From: Corynebacterium sp. 74A
GTDB taxonomy: Bacteria; Actinomycetota; Actinomycetes; Mycobacteriales; Mycobacteriaceae
Length of the DNA: 64,000 bases
Reading direction: 5' to 3'
Assembly: GCF_008930665.1 (NCBI RefSeq)
Contig: NZ_PQMG01000001.1
Location: 186,001-250,000 of the forward strand
The notes below the pieces were generated by a model that saw only the letters and a list, made by a program, of their open reading frames with translations, did no database searches and had not been told where the DNA came from. The number at the start of each line of letters is the position of its first letter. Positions within the stretch are counted from its first letter, which is position 1. Positions 59,987 to 64,000 of the stretch are shown one piece after another. The position numbers and the translations under genes are program-made.

Positions 59987-61381
59987 ATGACTATTTCAGC
60001 GGTTGATCTTTTTAGCATCGGCATCGGCCCCTCGTCATCCCATACTGTCGGACCGATGCGCGCTGCCCTGCAGTATGTACGGCAGCATCAGCCCCGAGCC
60101 GTTGCGATCACTCTGCACGGCTCGCTTGCAGCCACGGGGCTCGGACATGGCACCGACCGCGCCACGCTGCTTGGACTAATGGGCTACGAGCCCGATACGG
60201 TCCCCCACGATATCGAGCCCGCCCCCGGCGCAGCGATCCCGGCAAGCGGCACCATCGAGACCTTCGACGGGCCTATCGACTACCGGATTGTTTTCGATAA
60301 CGCTCCCCTGCCACAGCACCCCAATGGCATGACCTTCCAGCAGCTCGACGCCTCCGGCGAGCCACTCGGGACGCCGCAGCGCTATTTCTCGGTCGGCGGC
60401 GGGTTCATTTTGCGGGAAGAGGAGATGGAGGAGATCTCCACCCTGCCCGCCGGAGCTGCCACTGCCGGCCGCGAGGGTGAACTGCCATATCCCTTCACCA
60501 CCGGCAATGAGCTACTGGAGCTCTGCCGCCTACACGACATGTCGGTAGCGGCCATCATGCTGGCCAATGAATCCCAACTGCATTATGAGCACGGCGGGGC
60601 CGAGTATGTGCTCGGCCATCTCGACCGGGTGTGGCACACCATGAGCGAGTGCATCCAGCGCGGCACCGCCGCCACCGGCGAGCTCCCTGGGGGCTTGCGG
60701 GTGCGTCGTCGCGCCGCAGCCATGCTCGAGCGCATTCGTGCCGAGAAGCAAAACGATGAGGGCGATGCACTGCGCGCCATGGAGTGGGTGAACCTCTACG
60801 CGCTGGCAGTGAACGAGGAAAACGCCGCCGGCGGCCGGGTGGTCACCGCCCCCACCAATGGCGCAGCCGGCATCATTCCCGCAGTGATGAACTACGCCCG
60901 GGACTTCCGCGTGGACTTCACCCACGACACCGCCCGAGAATTCTTACTCGCCGCGGCCGCCATCGGCCTCATCATTAAAGAAAACGCCTCCATCTCCGGC
61001 GCCGAGGTGGGCTGCCAAGGGGAGGTGGGCTCCGCCTCGGCTATGGCCGCAGCGGGACTGGCGCAGATCATGGGCGGCTCCGCAGCCCAAGTAGAAAACG
61101 CCGCAGAGATCGCCCTCGAACACAACCTCGGGCTCACTTGCGATCCCATCGGCGGCCTAGTTCAGATCCCCTGCATTGAACGCAATGCCATCGGCGCGGT
61201 GAAATCTATTAACGCCGCCCGTCTCGCCTGCTTCGGCGATGGCCAGCACTGGGTGTCGTTGGATGATGCCGTCAAGACCATGAGCGACACCGGCAAGGAC
61301 ATGCTCTCCAAGTACAAGGAGACCTCTATGGGCGGGCTGGCCGTGAACATCGGATTGAAGGTCAACCGCGTGGAATGCTAA
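59987..61381 (+). CDS. sdaA: L-serine ammonia-lyase, iron-sulfur type
   Basis: The 464-residue single-chain enzyme converts serine to pyruvate and ammonia with a [4Fe-4S] cluster. The beta part begins SVDLF-like [20 protein letters not shown]; the alpha part has the cluster cysteines in [34 protein letters not shown] and the loop [19 protein letters not shown]. The length fits the fused form. It stands as a single gene with a leaderless promoter and converges with hisS. Confidence 0.95.
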   Translation: MTISAVDLFSIGIGPSSSHTVGPMRAALQYVRQHQPRAVAITLHGSLAATGLGHGTDRATLLGLMGYEPDTVPHDIEPAPGAAIPASGTIETFDGPIDYRIVFDNAPLPQHPNGMTFQQLDASGEPLGTPQRYFSVGGGFILREEEMEEISTLPAGAATAGREGELPYPFTTGNELLELCRLHDMSVAAIMLANESQLHYEHGGAEYVLGHLDRVWHTMSECIQRGTAATGELPGGLRVRRRAAAMLERIRAEKQNDEGDALRAMEWVNLYALAVNEENAAGGRVVTAPTNGAAGIIPAVMNYARDFRVDFTHDTAREFLLAAAAIGLIIKENASISGAEVGCQGEVGSASAMAAAGLAQIMGGSAAQVENAAEIALEHNLGLTCDPIGGLVQIPCIERNAIGAVKSINAARLACFGDGQHWVSLDDAVKTMSDTGKDMLSKYKETSMGGLAVNIGLKVNRVEC

Positions 61382-61402
61382 CCACGCCCCGTGCGGCGTT
61401 CC

Positions 61403-61478
61403 GGCCTAGCATGCGCAACGGCGCTGCGCGCCGTTCCCGTGAGCGGTACGAGGAATCGCGGCAGCGCCGTTATAGGCC
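61403..61478. terminator. Complex hairpin between convergent sdaA and hisS
   Basis: AACGGCG (61417-61423) can pair with CGCCGTT at 61429-61435 or, as the longer AACGGCGCT, with AGCGCCGTT at 61463-61471; GGCCTA/TAGGCC (61403-61408, 61473-61478) frame both. It probably terminates transcription from both sides, though T-runs are short. Confidence 0.5.
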
Positions 61479-61486
61479 TTCGAGTT

Positions 61487-62764
61487 TTAGCCCAAAGCTG
61501 TGCGCAGGTGCTCCACCAGCGCGGCGGTGGAGACCTCCTGTTGCTCGTGGCGGCTCAGATCCTTCACCGCCACCACGTCATTGTCCAGCTCACGATCACC
61601 GATCACGAGCGCGAACTGGGCGCCGGCGCGATCCGCGCCCTTCATCGCGCCCTTCAAGCCGCGATCGCCATAGGACATATCGGCAGAGATACCGGCCACG
61701 CGCAGCTCATTGATGACAGCGGCGAGCCGCCGCTTGGCGTCTGCGCCCATGCCGACACCGTAGACATCCACCCGGGAACCAGTGGTCAGGCTCACACCCT
61801 CGGCCTGCATGGCCAACAGGGCGCGATCCACGCCCAAGCCATAGCCGATACCGGAAAGATCCTGTCCGCCAAGCTGTTTCATCAGCCCGTCATAGCGGCC
61901 GCCGCCGCCGATACCGGACTGCGCCCCCAAGCCGTCGTGCACGAACTCGAAGCAGGTCTTGGTGTAATAGTCCAAACCTCGCACCAAGCGCGGGTTGATC
62001 TCGAAGTCGATGCCCATGTCCTCGAGCAGGCCGGTGACCGTCTCGAAGTGCTCCCGGCACTCGGCAGAGAGATAGTCCAGCATGAGCGGGGCGTCGGCGG
62101 TCATCTCCTTGACCTCCTCGCGCTTATCGTCCAAGACGCGCAGCGGGTTCAGCTCGGCGCGCTGGCGGGTGGCCTCATCCAGCGGCAAGGCGAAGAGGAA
62201 CTCCTGCAGCTTCTCCCTATAGGTGCCACGGCAGCTGGCATCGCCAAGAGAGGTCAGCTCCAGCCGGTAGCCGCGCAAGCCCAGGGCACGGAAAGAACGA
62301 TCGGCGAGGGCCACCACCTCGGCGTCGAGGGCGGGATCATCGACCCCGATGGCCTCCACGCCCACCTGCTGCAGCTGGCGGTAGCGCCCGGCCTGGGGGC
62401 GCTCATAGCGGAAGAAGGGGCCGGCATAGGCCAGCTTCACCGGCAGCTGGCCGCGATCGAGGTTGTGCTCGATCACCGAGCGCATCACCCCGGCCGTGCC
62501 CTCCGGCCGCAGGGTCACCGAGCGCCCACCGCGGTCGGGGAAGGTATACATTTCCTTGCTCACCACGTCGGTGGATTCGCCGACGCCGCGCGCAAATAGG
62601 CCGGTGTCTTCGAAGATCGGCAACTCAATGTGCTCATAGCCCGCCCGATGCGCCTCGGATACCAAGGTGTTCTGGACAGCCTTGAATTCAGCGGAGTGCG
62701 CCGGAACATAATCCGGAACGCCCTTGGGAGCGGAAAATGCCTTGAGTTTCTTCGAATCAGTCAC
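61487..62764 (-). CDS. hisS: Histidyl-tRNA synthetase
   Basis: The 425-residue class II enzyme charges tRNA-His. [20 protein letters not shown] is the N-terminus, [18 protein letters not shown] is motif 2 region, and [20 protein letters not shown] with [12 protein letters not shown] are the histidine-specific signatures. GTG 62764 is the start. It follows the MBL hydrolase by 15 bases in the same direction, a pairing conserved in corynebacteria. Confidence 0.97.
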   Translation of the reverse strand: MTDSKKLKAFSAPKGVPDYVPAHSAEFKAVQNTLVSEAHRAGYEHIELPIFEDTGLFARGVGESTDVVSKEMYTFPDRGGRSVTLRPEGTAGVMRSVIEHNLDRGQLPVKLAYAGPFFRYERPQAGRYRQLQQVGVEAIGVDDPALDAEVVALADRSFRALGLRGYRLELTSLGDASCRGTYREKLQEFLFALPLDEATRQRAELNPLRVLDDKREEVKEMTADAPLMLDYLSAECREHFETVTGLLEDMGIDFEINPRLVRGLDYYTKTCFEFVHDGLGAQSGIGGGGRYDGLMKQLGGQDLSGIGYGLGVDRALLAMQAEGVSLTTGSRVDVYGVGMGADAKRRLAAVINELRVAGISADMSYGDRGLKGAMKGADRAGAQFALVIGDRELDNDVVAVKDLSRHEQQEVSTAALVEHLRTALG

Positions 62765-62779
62765 GGATGACAGTGTATA

Positions 62780-63409
62780 TCAGGCGAGGAAGGGGTTGGA
62801 CTTCAACTCCGTGGCCATCGTGGTCTCCGGCCCATGCCCGGGCAGCACATGCAGCTCGGGCGGGAGCTGAGAGACGACATCTGCCAGGCTGCGCTTCATG
62901 GCGGCAGGATCCGAGCCTGGCAGATCGGTGCGGCCAATCGAGCCGGCGAAGAGCACATCGCCGGAAAAGCACACCTGCCGCCCCACGAAGAGCACCGAGC
63001 CCGGGGAATGGCCCGGGGCATGACGCACCGTGAAGCGCTCCTTACAGATGTGGACCTCAGCGCCGTCATCGAGATAGTCCAGCGTGTCCGGAAAGGGCAT
63101 GGAGGCGGCGTCGAAAAGCTGCTGTGCCTGCTCAGACACCCCCGAGCCATCCTTGAGCATGCCCGCATCCTGGGGGTGAATAAACACGGCGCAGCCCAGC
63201 TCGTTGGCGAGGGCGGCCGCATCGCGAGTGTGATCAATGTGGCCGTGGGTCAGCAGCACCTGCTCCAAGGTGAGATTGTTCTGCCGCAGGTGCTGGGTGA
63301 TCGCGGCGGCCGCGCCGAGGCCGGGATCGATCACTGTCGCGCGCTCGCCATCGGAGATGACATAGCAGTTGGTCTGGAAAGGGCCGGTGACCATCATCGC
63401 AAGATTCAT
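62780..63409 (-). CDS. MBL-fold metal-dependent hydrolase (glyoxalase II-like)
   Basis: The 209-residue protein has all zinc-site motifs: LTHGHIDHTRDA, APGHSPGSVLF, CFSGDVLFAGSIGR and LPGHGPETTM. This group includes hydroxyacylglutathione-hydrolase-like enzymes, but actinobacteria lack glutathione, so the real substrate is unknown. ATG 63409 fits the family start best; ATG 63421 is an alternative. It is linked to hisS and diverges from the isomerase gene at 63519. Confidence 0.88.
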   Translation of the reverse strand: MNLAMMVTGPFQTNCYVISDGERATVIDPGLGAAAAITQHLRQNNLTLEQVLLTHGHIDHTRDAAALANELGCAVFIHPQDAGMLKDGSGVSEQAQQLFDAASMPFPDTLDYLDDGAEVHICKERFTVRHAPGHSPGSVLFVGRQVCFSGDVLFAGSIGRTDLPGSDPAAMKRSLADVVSQLPPELHVLPGHGPETTMATELKSNPFLA

Positions 63410-63518
63410 GCTCACCATCATAGGTCGCGGGCGGTACCACCACTGCGCCCGCGATACTCTAAACTGTGTTCAGTTAGCACGGAATCTACGAGCACATGAG
63501 GCTAGGTGAGCACCCCTA

Positions 63519-64000
63519 ATGGAGAGCAATAAGAAGCGTCGCGAGGAGTCGATGCGCGCCCTCGAGCGCGAAATCAAGTCCCGTGATCGGAAGGAAAAGA
63601 CCCAGCCTCTCGGCGTGGCGCTGGCCTCGCTGGCGGTGATTGGTCTCGCTACCGCCGGTATCTACTGGGCTTCAACGCACGAAGGCGATGATGCGGTGGA
63701 GGCTGCCGAGGAGACCAGCACCACCGAGGCAGCGGAGCAGGACATCACTCCGCTAGCCACCGAGCGCACCACCCCCCTTGGGGAAACCGTCACCTGCTCC
63801 TATGAGGATTCCGGCCGTGAGGCCAGCCGCGAGGTCTCCCGCCCCAACCAAGAGGATGTGCCCGCCCGCGGCACCGTCACCGTCACCCTCAACACCAGCC
63901 AAGGCCCGATCGGCATGAAGCTAGATCGTTCCGTCTCGCCCTGCACCGTCAACGCGGTGGAACACCTCGCACAGGAGGGCTTTTACAACGATACGATCTG
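63519..64000 (+). CDS. Membrane-anchored peptidyl-prolyl isomerase (cyclophilin type), 3' end cut
   Basis: From ATG 63519 (GGTGAG about nine bases upstream) the frame runs to the window edge, 160 codons. A charged cytoplasmic start (MESNKKRREESMRALEREIK) leads to one membrane helix (LGVALASLAVIGLATAGIYW) and an acidic linker. The cyclophilin domain then begins with VTVTLNTSQGPIGMKLDRS and CTVNAVEHLAQEGFYNDT. It would speed up folding of exported proteins outside the membrane. The position next to the hydrolase and hisS is conserved in the genus. Confidence 0.88.
   Translation, partial: MESNKKRREESMRALEREIKSRDRKEKTQPLGVALASLAVIGLATAGIYWASTHEGDDAVEAAEETSTTEAAEQDITPLATERTTPLGETVTCSYEDSGREASREVSRPNQEDVPARGTVTVTLNTSQGPIGMKLDRSVSPCTVNAVEHLAQEGFYNDTI

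Overview
The window looks like a piece of a high-GC actinobacterial chromosome, most probably Corynebacterium. The evidence is an actinobacterial mIHF next to gmk and rpoZ, a helicase-degenerate PriA, an intact McbR-type operator (TAGAC-N6-GTCTA) over the metK promoter, and the gene order aspS / hisS / MBL hydrolase / peptidyl-prolyl isomerase. Species cannot be named from the sequence alone. Both ends are cut: an ASCH-domain gene runs off the left edge and a membrane-anchored cyclophilin runs off the right edge.

Positions 1 to about 18,000 form an accessory region. It holds the ASCH gene, a 46-residue peptide gene with a perfect Shine-Dalgarno and its own terminator, and a 1,394-residue protein that joins a Pif1/RecD-like helicase, a degenerate DnaQ-like exonuclease, two BRCT-like domains, a very long acidic linker and two C-terminal membrane helices. 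Transcribed away from it is a 738-residue protein of unknown function that also ends in a coiled coil and two membrane helices. A lipoprotein serine protease, an ascorbate-type PTS (fused IIA-IIB plus IIC) and a single-polypeptide Type ISP restriction-modification enzyme follow. The restriction-modification gene has an in-frame run of 11 G near its 3' end and an AT-rich patch in its probable target-recognition region, so it is a strong phase-variation candidate. A frameshifted amino-acid permease remnant closes this region.

From about 18,100 to 36,400 the window is core metabolism: putA (proline catabolism), then a leftward run priA, metK, coaBC, rpoZ, gmk, mihF, and the complete pyrimidine operon pyrR-pyrB-pyrC-carA-carB-pyrF. 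The pyrR leader carries a PyrR-type loop that can hide the ribosome-binding site. From 36,600 to 40,042, rightward, lie a TIGR01777-type epimerase and four consecutive small YbjN-like genes.

From 57,274 back to 40,155 (leftward) lies a long housekeeping run: aspS, a kinase-like gene, rarA, alaS, ruvX, mltG, aroE, a prepilin peptidase, aroC, aroK, aroB, aroQ, pepQ, efp, nusB. Most of the shikimate pathway is here. The right end carries a zinc metallopeptidase, a CBS-domain protein, an FMN reductase, sdaA, then leftward hisS and an MBL-fold hydrolase, and finally the truncated isomerase.

A 13-base sequence, GCTTATCGACGCC, occurs six times exactly and at least four more times with one or two changes, mostly between genes. 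Two copies form a large inverted repeat between aspS and the metallopeptidase gene. Its function is unknown and it is one of the main leads, together with the helicase/BRCT/membrane fusion and the G-tract in the restriction enzyme.
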